A stretch of DNA of 33,096 nt from an uncultured Flavobacteriales bacterium (lineage in GTDB: Bacteria; Bacteroidota; Bacteroidia; Flavobacteriales_E; Vicingaceae): positions 1 to 33,096 of the forward strand of contig CAJQON010000016.1 in the NCBI GenBank assembly GCA_905479995.1. Reading direction: 5' to 3'. The notes below the pieces were generated by a model. The model did no database searches, was not told the origin of the DNA, and was given only the letters and a program-made list of their open reading frames with translations. This document shows positions 7,901-15,021 of this stretch, piece after piece; within the stretch, counting starts at the first letter, position 1; every line of letters starts with the position of its first letter. The position numbers and the translations under genes were made by a program.

Positions 7901-8112
7901 ATTGAATTTACTGCAACTTCAGATTTTTTATCGGAATTATATTTTAATACAATGGAGAATTCTTCTTGAGCTGCACTAAATTTTTCTTTGTCATAAAGTT
8001 CTAGAGCGCGGTTGTAATTGGCATTGTTGTGTGTGTATATCGCTGTTTTTTGTCCTAAAACCAATAGGTTTAAGGAGCAAAGTAATAGCGATATGAGTAT
8101 AATTTTTTTCAA
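4927..8112 (-). CDS. Large secreted or periplasmic TPR-repeat protein
   Basis: 1061 residues. The only start placed before the signal peptide is a TTG (8110-8112); no ATG or GTG is in frame between the upstream stop and the hydrophobic segment LISLLLCSLNLLVLG. The mature protein is almost entirely tetratricopeptide helices, with many units of the type YxxALxxFxxxxxxYPxSxxxxxAxYxLG. The last ~55 residues are highly acidic (EEPEEELDLF, MEEEEVEDEA, DGDEDE) with a short lysine-rich insert. TPR arrays bind proteins; acidic tails often mediate contact with basic partners. The downstream coupled barrel gene suggests the two proteins form an outer-membrane complex. I cannot assign a named system. It is transcribed divergently from the FtsE-like gene. 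Confidence 0.85.
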   Translation of the reverse strand: MKKIILISLLLCSLNLLVLGQKTAIYTHNNANYNRALELYDKEKFSAAQEEFSIVLKYNSDKKSEVAVNSMYYSALCGLELFNIDAENLLIEFILSYPESPKVKLAYYHLGRYKFRKKKYDEALDWFSKIDVYDLTGDELAEYHFKTGYSHFMEKDFTKASTSFYEIKDADTKYTAPARYYYAHIAYLQKKYEPALQTFQSLKTDPKFARIVPYYITQIYYLQEKYDDLIEYAPALLDTAIPKRAPEIARLLGESYYRTDKYSEAIPYLKRFHKEVSYKATMLDKYQLGYAYYKVDSCDLAIKWFKKSISKEDSLKQTAHYHMAECYLKLGNKKYAKTSFRVASNLNLDPQIKEDALFSYAKISYELSLHPYNDAIVAFEEFINTYPNSEKLNNAYEFLVAVYFTTKNYKAALVSIENIKNKNIQLEEAYQKIAYYRGIELFNNAKYQEAISHFNKSDTYLIDSKIKADNTYWRAESNYRLAKYSEAISQYKQYIFEPDAITSNQVNKAHYGLGYAYFKLKEYKNANPWFRKYIQNAQQENSKIKNDAFNRIGDCFYINKEYKAAIEYYDKASMLGIDRVDYSLYQAAVTNGVIGNYKDKANLLKTLLSRKERSHLTDDAIFQLGKTQSVLNERDNALASFQLLIKDHPNSPYMSESLLKEGLINYGKNEDDLALTSFKRVVRDYPKTDNSNEALKQIKKIHIDKGELTAYESYLTSIGGADSSAQVMDADYYEVAENSYMNGNCDNAVQELSKYIEKYPNGTYKLNAHFYKADCEKRSGYKNEALMDFNYVIEQPKNKFTEAALVAAGELNIKLGKTEDALNSYSKLEYLADAPANVFLAQVQQMRLHFQLNQIDQTIKYCELLINIDNDDAKLTTETHLIYGKMLLSKDDYNKALTEFTIAAGSGNVYGAEAKYNVTHILYLRGENDQCETEVFSLIKKFSSYSYWVGKSLILLSDNYIAKEDLFQAKVTLQNVIEHSKFPELVNTATEKLEIIEKQEASQRTVVEEPEEELDLFNDEDIKLFMEEEEVEDEALPKNKKQEEEETKKAIDDFFDGDEDE

Positions 8113-8267
8113 AAGTATATAATGCTAAATGCCAAATTATAGCGATGTTAAAATTAGAAATGATAAAGCGATGTGTTGAAGGGAATCCCCCAAGTTTTCA
8201 ACTAGATATTGTTTACATTAATTTATTAAAAAACGGAGGTAAAGATTAAATAGTACAATTAGTTAAA

Positions 8268-8275
8268 TATATTTG
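8268..8275 (+). promoter_or_regulatory. Candidate -7 box (TATATTTG) for the FtsE-like gene
   Basis: Matches the Bacteroidota -7 consensus TAnnTTTG and lies 25 bp before the ATG, a reasonable leader length. No clear TTG at the expected -33 position was found, so the call is tentative. Confidence 0.35.
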
Positions 8276-8300
8276 TTACAGATAAGTCAAGACACTCATT

Positions 8301-9041
8301 ATGATAATAGACATTAGTTCAGCTCAAATTTTCCAGAAAAAGAACCTTATTTTAAAGGATGTTAATGTGAAAATTGCTGCAGGAGAATTTGTTTATTTAA
8401 TTGGTAAAACGGGTTCGGGGAAAAGTAGTTTACTAAAAACTTTGTATGGTGATTTGCCATTAAAAGAGGGTAGCGCTACTGTTTGCGATTTTAATTTAAC
8501 GACTATTAAACGAAAAAAAATCCCTTTCTTGAGACGTAAGTTGGGTATCGTTTTTCAAGATTTTCAATTGCTAACTGATCGAAGTGTATCAGATAATTTA
8601 ACTTTTGTTTTAAAAGCCACTGGTTGGAGTGAAAAGGCAAAAATTGAAGAGAGAATACAGTCTGTTTTGGAAGATGTTGGATTGGGAGCAAAAGGCTATA
8701 AGTTTCCGCATGAGCTTTCTGGAGGAGAACAACAAAGAGTTGTAATTGCAAGAGCTTTACTTAATGAGCCTGATTTGATTTTGGCCGATGAACCTACTGG
8801 TAATTTAGATCCTGAGACTTCTGAAGAAATAATGAATTTACTGTTTGACATTAGTAAAAAAGGGAAGGCTATTTTAATGGCAACGCATGATGTTCATTTA
8901 ATGAATAAATTCAAATCGCGAACGATTAAATGTGAGGATAGTGCCTTAGTTGAAGTTGCTGGATTAGTTCAACAATCATTTACTGCTACAGTTTCAAAGC
9001 CAGTTATTGATACTGAGAAAAGAGAAGGCGAAAATCTATAA
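8301..9041 (+). CDS. ftsE: FtsE-like cell-division ABC transporter ATPase
   Basis: 246 residues with a complete ABC ATPase core: Walker A GKTGSGKS (35-42), Q-loop FQDFQLL with Q86, signature LSGGEQQRV (139-147), Walker B LILADEPTGNLD (159-170) and H-loop ATHD with H196. The short linker layout and the ADEPTGNLD form match the FtsE/LolD/MacB group. FtsE works with the membrane protein FtsX at the division site to control cell-wall hydrolases. No ftsX lies in this window, which is why the symbol is not certain. The C-terminal 35 residues are a poorly conserved extension. The gene is divergent from the TPR gene and ends 1 bp before the stop of the convergent permease gene. Confidence 0.8.
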   Translation: MIIDISSAQIFQKKNLILKDVNVKIAAGEFVYLIGKTGSGKSSLLKTLYGDLPLKEGSATVCDFNLTTIKRKKIPFLRRKLGIVFQDFQLLTDRSVSDNLTFVLKATGWSEKAKIEERIQSVLEDVGLGAKGYKFPHELSGGEQQRVVIARALLNEPDLILADEPTGNLDPETSEEIMNLLFDISKKGKAILMATHDVHLMNKFKSRTIKCEDSALVEVAGLVQQSFTATVSKPVIDTEKREGENL

Positions 9042-9042
9042 A

Positions 9043-10125
9043 TTATTTTGGTGCTTTTATTAGGAGAACTGCTGCTATAATAGCGTATAGAAAGTTAGGG
9101 ATCCAAACAGCTATAATAGTTGGTACACCTGAGTTGATGGCAAAAGTGGAGGAGATTTGCATAAATAAAATGTAGGAAAAGGCCATTAACAATCCAAGGC
9201 CAATGTGTACTCCAATACCACCTCTTACTTTTCTGCTCGATAATGCTACGCCAATTAGTGTGAGTACAAAAGTGGCAAATGGATAAGCTGCCCGCTGGTG
9301 TTTTTCTACTTCAAAGTTAACTACTTGTTTAGATCCTTTAAATCGGGCTTCATCAATAAAGTCGTTTAGCTCAAAAAGATCCATGGTAGATACATAGCTT
9401 TTTCTTCTTTTAAACTCTTCAGGTCTTAAGTTTATTAGCGTGTCTTTTCTTGCGCCTTTTTGAATGGTTTCATTTAAACCGTCAATTTTTCGTTCTACAA
9501 AATTGGTAATGCTCCACATGTTAATTACGGAATCCCAGCGTACGTTGTCAGACAATAACTTGTATTCAAGCTCTTTGTTTTTATTAAATCGTTCAATAGA
9601 GAATTGCATTCCCATGTTCATTTCAGCATTAAAATTGGCCATGTAAATATAGCTGTTGCTGTCAATTTGCATGTGTATGTTTTGCGAAAAATTTCGGAAT
9701 TTGTTTCGGTAATAAATTTCTTCAAAAGCCAATCGTTTTTTGTTGGCATCTGGAATCATAAAGTTATTAAGGTAAAAGGAAATGGTGGACAAGAGGAGCG
9801 CGCAAATTAGATAAGGCCTTAAAAAACGTTTAAAACTAACACCACTGGCAAGAATTGGAACAATTTCGGTGTTGCTGGCCATTTTTGACGTGAAAAATAT
9901 AACCGAAATAAAGATGAATAGCGGGCTAAACATATTGGCGTAAAACGGAATAAAATTGAGGTAATAGTCAAAAGCAATGGCCTTAAGTGGAGCTTCTCTT
10001 TCTATAAAGTCCTCTAATTTTTCTGAAATATCAAAAACAATAATCACGCAAATAATTAAGAGGAGCGTAAAGAAAAACGTTCCTAAAAATTTTTTGATGA
10101 TATATATGTCAATTTTTTTAAGCAT
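9043..10125 (-). CDS. LptF/LptG family lipopolysaccharide export permease
   Basis: 360 residues in the YjgP/YjgQ layout: a short N-terminal IDIYIIKKFLGTFFF, three membrane segments in the first ~115 residues, a periplasmic beta-rich domain (roughly 120-270), and three more membrane segments ending in LLIKAPK. This family forms the membrane part of the LptBFG transporter that pulls LPS out of the inner membrane toward the outer membrane. Sequence alone does not separate LptF from LptG here. Its ATG overlaps the tgt stop by one base (TAATG), so it is the second gene of a two-gene operon with tgt and is likely translated by re-initiation. Confidence 0.88.
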   Translation of the reverse strand: MLKKIDIYIIKKFLGTFFFTLLLIICVIIVFDISEKLEDFIEREAPLKAIAFDYYLNFIPFYANMFSPLFIFISVIFFTSKMASNTEIVPILASGVSFKRFLRPYLICALLLSTISFYLNNFMIPDANKKRLAFEEIYYRNKFRNFSQNIHMQIDSNSYIYMANFNAEMNMGMQFSIERFNKNKELEYKLLSDNVRWDSVINMWSITNFVERKIDGLNETIQKGARKDTLINLRPEEFKRRKSYVSTMDLFELNDFIDEARFKGSKQVVNFEVEKHQRAAYPFATFVLTLIGVALSSRKVRGGIGVHIGLGLLMAFSYILFMQISSTFAINSGVPTIIAVWIPNFLYAIIAAVLLIKAPK

Positions 10126-11255
10126 TACAAGCGCTGTCCCAATTGTTTAACCATTTGTTTTTTCCAATCATAAAATGTTCCATCCAAAATTTTCTCTCTT
10201 GCAGTATTTACTAACCACACATAAAAGCTTAAATTGTGTAACGTAGCAATTTGTGCACCTAAAATTTCTTTCGAAATAATTAAATGTCTTAAATATGCTT
10301 TGCTGTAAGTTTTGTCTACATAACTGGTCCCGTCAGGATCAATGAATGAAAAATCTTCTGCCCATTTTCTGTTTTTAATGTTGATGGTTCCGTTTTGAGT
10401 AAACAACATTCCGTTTCGTGCATTTCTTGTTGGCATTACACAATCAAACATGTCAATTCCTAAAGCAATATTTTCCAATAAGTTTAAAGGTGTGCCAACG
10501 CCCATTAAATATCTTGGTTTGTCTTCGGGTAAAATGTCGGTAACAATTTCGCACATTTCGTACATTTCATCATCAGGTTCACCAACAGAAAGGCCTCCAA
10601 TTGCATTTCCTTCACGTTCAAAACTTGCAACGGTTTCAGCCGATTGTTTTCTTAAGTCTTTGTAAACACTTCCTTGTATAATTGGGAAAAGCGTTTGAGA
10701 ATAACCATATAAAGGTTCAGTAGTGTCAAAACGTTCGCAACATCTTTTTAGCCAGCGGTGCGTCATGTGCATCGAATTTTTGGCGTATTTATAATCGCAA
10801 GGATAAGGTGTGCATTCATCAAAAGCCATAATAATATCGGCACCAATTTGACGCTGAATGTCCATTACATTTTCTGGAGCAAACAAATGTTTAGATCCAT
10901 CAATGTGAGATGAAAATGTTGCACCTTCTTCTTTAATTTTTCGTCTTGCCGATAATGAATAGACTTGATATCCTCCACTATCGGTTAAAATTGGACCGTT
11001 CCAATTCATAAATTTATGTAAACCACCTGCTTTTTGTAAAATTTCAGTCCCTGGTCTTAAATACAAATGATAAGTATTTCCTAGAATTATTTGTGCTTTA
11101 ATGTCGTCTTTTAATTCGTGCTGGTGCACACCTTTAACCGTTGATGCCGTTCCAACTGGCATAAAAATAGGTGTTTGTATTGTTCCGTGATCGGTAGTAA
11201 TTGTACCAGCTCTAGCTTTGGATTGGCTGTCTGTTTTTTCTAATTTAAAGTCCAT
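10125..11255 (-). CDS. tgt: Queuine tRNA-ribosyltransferase
   Basis: 376 residues. Exchanges guanine-34 for a 7-deazaguanine in tRNAs with GUN anticodons. The family motifs FMPVGTASTVKG (31-42), ILTDSGGYQVYSL (89-101, general acid/base D92), MAFDECTPYP (143-152), GGLSVGEP (220-227) and FDCVMPTRNARNG (270-282, nucleophile D271) are intact. The zinc site is odd. The three Cys of the usual CxCxxC are replaced by G309, S311 and D314, and only the final His (H340 in TLHN) remains. From memory this is shared by other Flavobacteria, so the fold is probably stable without zinc. First gene of an operon with the LptF/LptG permease. Confidence 0.95.
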   Translation of the reverse strand: MDFKLEKTDSQSKARAGTITTDHGTIQTPIFMPVGTASTVKGVHQHELKDDIKAQIILGNTYHLYLRPGTEILQKAGGLHKFMNWNGPILTDSGGYQVYSLSARRKIKEEGATFSSHIDGSKHLFAPENVMDIQRQIGADIIMAFDECTPYPCDYKYAKNSMHMTHRWLKRCCERFDTTEPLYGYSQTLFPIIQGSVYKDLRKQSAETVASFEREGNAIGGLSVGEPDDEMYEMCEIVTDILPEDKPRYLMGVGTPLNLLENIALGIDMFDCVMPTRNARNGMLFTQNGTINIKNRKWAEDFSFIDPDGTSYVDKTYSKAYLRHLIISKEILGAQIATLHNLSFYVWLVNTAREKILDGTFYDWKKQMVKQLGQRL

Positions 11256-11309
11256 TAACGTATTTATTTTACCCTTATCTTATTAACTATTTGTATTTCA
11301 AAACTTGCC

Positions 11310-11317
11310 CAAAGATA
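11310..11317 (-). promoter_or_regulatory. Candidate -7 box (TATCTTTG) for tgt
   Basis: A full match to TAnnTTTG on the minus strand, 54 bp before the tgt ATG. No -33 TTG at good spacing was seen. It fits a leader of about 45-50 nt. Confidence 0.35.
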
Positions 11318-11353
11318 CTTATTTAGGCCAAAGTATAAATTTACATTTGACTA

Positions 11354-12496
11354 ATGAACTGGCAGGAGCTTATAGGATTTTTAGCGTTTGATTATTTAAT
11401 CGATTATGTTGTTGGTTTATACGTGCTTAGTTTTTTGGTTCAGCTGTTTTATTATTTGTTTATTTTTTCTCGATTGGCTTTTTTTAAAGATAAACTTAAA
11501 AAGGAAAATCCTGAGCCGGTATCAGTAATTATTTGCGCCAAAAATGAGCGTGATAATTTGCTGGAATTTTTGCCTTTATATTTAAACCAAAATTATAAAG
11601 AATTTGAGGTAATTGTGGTAAATGACCATTCGGTAGATGATAGTGAAGATGTTTTAAAGGCGTTTGCATTACAGTATAAAAACCTTAAAATAGTAAATGT
11701 ACCAGATACCGATCGTTTTTATGGAAGCAAAAAGTTCGCTTTAACCTTAGGAATTAAAGCTGCTCAGTATGATCAAGTTTTATTGTCGGATGCAGATTGT
11801 TATCCTGCGTCAAATAATTGGATTAAAACGATGAGCGAGTACGGTTCAAAAAAAGAAATTATTTTAGGTTTTGGTGGGTATCAAAAAAGAAAAGGGCTGC
11901 TGAATATGCTAATACGATTTGAGACCTTTTATACGGCATTTCAGTATTTGTCGTTTGCTAAGGCCAAATTGCCTTACATGGGCGTAGGTAGAAATTTAGC
12001 TTACCATAAAGAATTGTTTTTTAAAAATAAAGGTTTTGCTTCTCATCAGCATATATTGTCAGGCGATGATGATTTGTTTATCAATGAAGTAGGTGATCGT
12101 AGAAACACCCAAATAGTTGTACATTCAGATGGACACACACTTTCTAATCCTAAAAGTTCGTTTCAAAAATGGTTCAGGCAAAAGCAGCGTCATTTTACAA
12201 CCGGTAAACACTATAAATTTAAGCATAAGATGATGTTGGGAATATTACAGCTTTCTCAGCTTTTTTTCATAGGGCTGTTTGTTGTTTTAATCATTCAAGT
12301 TCGTCCGTTTCATCTAATTCTAGGGTTGTTTGTGCTTCGATATTTAATTCAAATGCTTACATTTAAGCTGTCAATGAATAAAATTGGAGGTAAAGACTTG
12401 TTGTTGTTAGCTCCTTTGTTTGAAGTGTTTTTTATGATTTTTAATCCAATCATTGTAATTTCAAACCTATTAAATAAAAAAACTAAATGGAATTAG
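11354..12496 (+). CDS. Membrane-anchored GT2 glycosyltransferase
   Basis: 380 residues. One N-terminal hydrophobic segment (about 18-45) precedes a GT-A domain with PVSVIICAKNERDNL (55-69), the metal-binding SDADC (145-149), GDDD (237-240) and RQKQRH (275-280, in place of the usual QxxRW). Two or three membrane segments follow (about 290-375). This layout is that of processive or single-transfer polysaccharide synthases acting at the inner face of the membrane on surface glycans. Donor and acceptor are unknown. The gene's last 10 bases overlap the start of the sigma factor gene, and rsmG follows 12 bp later, so the three form one transcript. Confidence 0.82.
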   Translation: MNWQELIGFLAFDYLIDYVVGLYVLSFLVQLFYYLFIFSRLAFFKDKLKKENPEPVSVIICAKNERDNLLEFLPLYLNQNYKEFEVIVVNDHSVDDSEDVLKAFALQYKNLKIVNVPDTDRFYGSKKFALTLGIKAAQYDQVLLSDADCYPASNNWIKTMSEYGSKKEIILGFGGYQKRKGLLNMLIRFETFYTAFQYLSFAKAKLPYMGVGRNLAYHKELFFKNKGFASHQHILSGDDDLFINEVGDRRNTQIVVHSDGHTLSNPKSSFQKWFRQKQRHFTTGKHYKFKHKMMLGILQLSQLFFIGLFVVLIIQVRPFHLILGLFVLRYLIQMLTFKLSMNKIGGKDLLLLAPLFEVFFMIFNPIIVISNLLNKKTKWN

Positions 12497-13095
12497 GTTC
12501 AAATTTATCGGAAAAAGCACAAATTGATTTTAAATTGGTTTGTAAAGCACGCGATGAGAAAGATGAGCGTGCTTATGCTGAATTGATGGGTAAATACCGT
12601 GATTCTATATTTTTTATGATGCTAAAAATGGTGAAAAACAGTGATGATGCTGATGATTTAACCATTGAAGCATTTGGAAAAGCTTTTAACCGAATACACC
12701 AATATACACCCAACTTTGCATTTAGTACGTGGTTGTTTCGTATTGCTACCAATAATTGCATAGATTTTATTCGGAAAAAGAAAATGGTCACCTTTTCTTT
12801 AGATAAAACCATGGATGATGGTGAAGGAGGTTCTATGAGTATGGAGCTTCGGTCTTCGGCTCTAGATCCTGAAGAAAAATTTGTGCGCAAGCAAAAAATA
12901 AGAATCATGCGAGAGATTGTAGATTTACTGAAGCCTCGATACAAAGAGTTGGTAATTTTGCGTTATTTCCGAGAGTTTTCTTACGAAGAAATTGCTGCTG
13001 AAACGGATTTGCCGTTAGGTACCGTAAAAGCACAATTATTTAGAGCAAGAGAGCAATTGTATAAGCTCATGCAAAATAAAAAAGACAAGATTTAG
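12487..13095 (+). CDS. ECF-type RNA polymerase sigma factor
   Basis: 202 residues with a sigma-70 region 2 (roughly 25-95: YAELMGKYRDSIFFMMLKMV, DADDLTIEAFGKAFNRIH, FSTWLFRIATNNCIDFIRKK) and a region 4 helix-turn-helix (about 135-195: YKELVILRYFREFSYEEIA followed by LPLGTVKAQLFRAREQL). No anti-sigma gene lies beside it, unlike most ECF factors that sense surface signals. It sits inside a transcript between a glycosyltransferase and rsmG, with a 10 bp overlap at the 5' end (shared ATGGAATTAG). Its target genes cannot be predicted from this window. Confidence 0.9.
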   Translation: MELGSNLSEKAQIDFKLVCKARDEKDERAYAELMGKYRDSIFFMMLKMVKNSDDADDLTIEAFGKAFNRIHQYTPNFAFSTWLFRIATNNCIDFIRKKKMVTFSLDKTMDDGEGGSMSMELRSSALDPEEKFVRKQKIRIMREIVDLLKPRYKELVILRYFREFSYEEIAAETDLPLGTVKAQLFRAREQLYKLMQNKKDKI

Positions 13096-13107
13096 TACTC
13101 GAAAAAA

Positions 13108-13746
13108 ATGGATGTATCCGTAGAATTAATTACCCAATATTTTCCCGAATTAACTGATGAGCAACTGGAGCGTTTTACGCAATTGACGGAATTGTATAGC
13201 CATTGGAATGCTCAAATTAATGTAGTTTCTCGTAAAGATATTAATGAACTGTATTTGAAGCACGTGTTGCATTCGTTGTCTATTGCAAAGGTGATTTCGT
13301 TTCAACCTAAAACTAAAATTTTAGATGTTGGTACTGGGGGTGGTTTTCCGGGAATTCCGTTGGCCATTCTTTTTCCTGAAGTTGAATTTGTTTTGGTAGA
13401 TTCTATTGGTAAAAAAATTAAAGTGGTAAACGAAGTTGCTGAAGGATTAGGGTTAACAAATGTGAAAGCTTACCATAAACGAGCAGAAGAAATACCAGGG
13501 CAATTTGATTTTGTGGTAACCCGAGCTGTAGCTAGAATTAGCAAAGTGTTGCCATGGGTAAAAGGAAAATTAAGCCCCGATAGTTTTAATGAATTGAAAA
13601 ATGGAGTGCTCTTTTTAAAAGGGGGCGATTTATCCGAGGAAATTGAAGAAAGCAAGAAAAATGTGGAGCTTTTTCCCTTAAAACATTTCTTTAAAGAAGA
13701 ATTTTTTGAAACCAAAGTGATTGCTTATACGAGAGTGAAGAAGTGA
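13108..13746 (+). CDS. rsmG: 16S rRNA (guanine-527 N7)-methyltransferase
   Basis: 212 residues, normal length for RsmG/GidB. It methylates G527 of 16S rRNA using S-adenosylmethionine. Visible motifs are INVVSRKD (37-44), the SAM-binding ILDVGTGGGFPGIPLAI (71-87) and VDSIGKKIKVV. The gene's final 32 codons (13651-13746) are present a second time at 14868-14963. The two copies differ at seven bases, all synonymous or within the stop codon (TGA here, TAA there). The downstream copy still carries what looks like the native terminator. The present 3' end was therefore probably brought in from a related genome together with the sulfotransferase gene. Last gene of the glycosyltransferase-sigma-rsmG run. 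Confidence 0.95.
   Translation: MDVSVELITQYFPELTDEQLERFTQLTELYSHWNAQINVVSRKDINELYLKHVLHSLSIAKVISFQPKTKILDVGTGGGFPGIPLAILFPEVEFVLVDSIGKKIKVVNEVAEGLGLTNVKAYHKRAEEIPGQFDFVVTRAVARISKVLPWVKGKLSPDSFNELKNGVLFLKGGDLSEEIEESKKNVELFPLKHFFKEEFFETKVIAYTRVKK
13645..13746 (+). repeat. Direct repeat copy 1: 3' end of rsmG
   Basis: 102 bp, paired with 14862-14963. From codon AGC (13651) to the stop, 89 of 96 bases match by eye. The repeats bracket about 1.1 kb that contains the sulfotransferase gene. Confidence 0.9.
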
Positions 13747-13811
13747 TTTCGTTTAACGTTTATTGTGTGCATCGCAATGAGGCACGAGCTATGTTTTGTA
13801 TGCCTTGTTGA

Positions 13812-14618
13812 TTACTGTTTATTCCAATCATAATTTTCGCCAATTAGTTTGAATAGTTTATCATTATATGGTTTGTAAAATTCACGAAGACTGTTTATTT
13901 CTTCGACATATTTTTCTTTCTCATTTATTCGGCTCTTGTTGGAGTTGATAAAAGAAAGTTCTTCATTAGGTACCTCAATAAAGTCCTGTATCTTCATCAA
14001 AGTATCACCTGAATGTTCTCGCAATGATTTGCTTTCAATTATTAATAACTGCTGCATATTAAAATAAGACAAGTATTTTTCAATCTGTAAATGGTAAAAT
14101 CCACGTTTCACATAGGATACTCTATTTTCATTAAAGGATTCATTCTCAATCTTTTCAATTTCGTCTGAAATAGCATCAGAGAAGGAGCGTGGGTCATGTA
14201 AGTGAGAGAATTTACCTGTTTTAAAGTGGTGGTGGTACATAGTCCATGCTGAAAATGCTCTTTCTGCCGGGTCTCTGAGCAATAGGATAAGTTTTAGATT
14301 TGGATTGTAGGAATATAATCTTGAGGCTACATCTGGATGAAAAACATATAATGGAGAAGCTTCAAATACTTTTGATTTTCTACTTAAACAATGAGGCAAT
14401 GGAAAAAATAAGTGATACTGAAAAGTTTTATTTTGGTTATACCAATCATCGTCATCGAAATAATGAACTTCCTTGATTGAGGATGAACTGATTAAACTAT
14501 GATTTTTAAGAATAGAATATAATCCTGATGTACCTCCTTTCTGTACACCAATTATTATAAAATCTGGCTTTGAATGATAACCTAGTTTAACAAGAGTTTT
14601 ACGGATTGTATTTTCCAT
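13812..14618 (-). CDS. PAPS-dependent sulfotransferase
   Basis: 268 residues of the Sulfotransfer_1 / heparan-sulfate-type family. The 5'-phosphosulfate loop is GVQKGGTSGL (24-33, with K27), followed by KEVHYFD (49-55), FEASPLY, and the 3'-phosphate loop LLRDPAERAFSAW (113-125, with R115 and S123). It moves a sulfo group from PAPS to a sugar or other hydroxyl acceptor, most likely on a surface glycan; the acceptor cannot be told. No signal peptide is seen. The gene lies between the two copies of the rsmG 3' end, opposite in strand to rsmG, and has palindromic spacers on either side, so it is an accessory, probably acquired gene. Confidence 0.9.
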   Translation of the reverse strand: MENTIRKTLVKLGYHSKPDFIIIGVQKGGTSGLYSILKNHSLISSSSIKEVHYFDDDDWYNQNKTFQYHLFFPLPHCLSRKSKVFEASPLYVFHPDVASRLYSYNPNLKLILLLRDPAERAFSAWTMYHHHFKTGKFSHLHDPRSFSDAISDEIEKIENESFNENRVSYVKRGFYHLQIEKYLSYFNMQQLLIIESKSLREHSGDTLMKIQDFIEVPNEELSFINSNKSRINEKEKYVEEINSLREFYKPYNDKLFKLIGENYDWNKQ

Positions 14619-14723
14619 TTATTGTTCTAATTGCAGCTAACGTACTTGTTGGTCGCGTTTTAATGTGACTTACATTGTGTTAAACGAAGTTAGCGTTTTT
14701 TAAGGAAAAAGTTAAGTAGAGCT
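14619..14723. repeat. Palindromic spacer S2 (GCTAAC ... GTTAGC ends)
   Basis: An inverted pair GCTAAC (14636-14641) and GTTAGC (14689-14694) spans 59 bp, with an inner AATGT/ACATT hairpin at 14662-14676. On the minus strand it contains CATTAAAACGC, shared with spacer S3 downstream of the methyltransferase. An arm GTTAAACGAA (14679-14688) is the inverse of TTCGTTTAAC at 13748-13757 on the other side of the sulfotransferase gene. It probably also contains the sulfotransferase promoter, but no clear -7 box was seen. Confidence 0.5.
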
Positions 14724-14822
14724 TTAGTTCTTTTCAACTATAGTTTTAATCTTAATGGCTTTCACAAAATGATCGTGTTGATGTGTTTTGATCTATCATT
14801 CGGAAACTTCTATTAGTTGCTG
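14724..14822 (-). pseudogene. Dead fragment of a 72-residue-protein gene (paralogue of 17090-17308)
   Basis: Read on the minus strand, this stretch gives about 33 codons closely matching the C-terminal part of the intact gene at 17090-17308: QLIEVSE, two stop codons (TGA TAG) where the intact gene has two Trp codons (TGG TGG), then IKTH, DHF, KA-KIK and VEKN before the terminal stop. The N-terminal half is missing. It directly precedes the displaced rsmG 3' end, so it marks the left side of an older junction. Confidence 0.75.
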
Positions 14823-14861
14823 TCTTTATCCTGCACACAAGGCATTATGTGAAGACAGTGT

Positions 14862-14963
14862 GAAAAAAGCAAAAAAAATGTAGAACTTTTCCCCTTAAAA
14901 CATTTCTTTAAAGAAGAATTTTTTGAAACCAAAGTGATTGCTTATACAAGGGTGAAGAAGTAA
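14862..14963 (+). pseudogene. rsmG: Displaced 3' end of rsmG (direct repeat copy 2)
   Basis: The last 34 codons of an rsmG gene without its front. Codon by codon it matches 13645-13746. Within the last 32 codons the differences are AAG/AAA, GTG/GTA, GAG/GAA, TTT/TTC, ACG/ACA, AGA/AGG and TGA/TAA, so the encoded residues are identical. The first codons (before 14868) diverge. It is followed 15 bp later by a perfect 13 bp hairpin, a fitting original rsmG terminator. It is not expressed as a protein on its own. Confidence 0.9.
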
Positions 14964-14978
14964 GTTTGATTGACGTTT

Positions 14979-15007
14979 GATATAAAGGGTGTTACACCCT
15001 TTATATC
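14979..15007. terminator. Perfect hairpin after the displaced rsmG end
   Basis: A 13 bp stem GATATAAAGGGTG / CACCCTTTATATC with a TTA loop, followed by GTTTTAA on the plus strand. It lies between the displaced rsmG end (plus) and the haemoglobin gene (minus) and may end both transcripts. The T-tract is weak. Confidence 0.6.
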
Positions 15008-15021
15008 GTTTTAATAGCTTT

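Noticed and set aside
11342-11349. TACATTTG as the promoter of the glycosyltransferase gene at 11354
   Set aside because: Only 4 bp separate it from the ATG and no -33 element is seen; could be chance in AT-rich DNA.
13800-14845. 9 bp inverted pair ATGCCTTGT / ACAAGGCAT around the sulfotransferase gene as transposon ends
   Set aside because: Short, not at the edges of the duplicated rsmG tails, and no transposase is present; may be chance.
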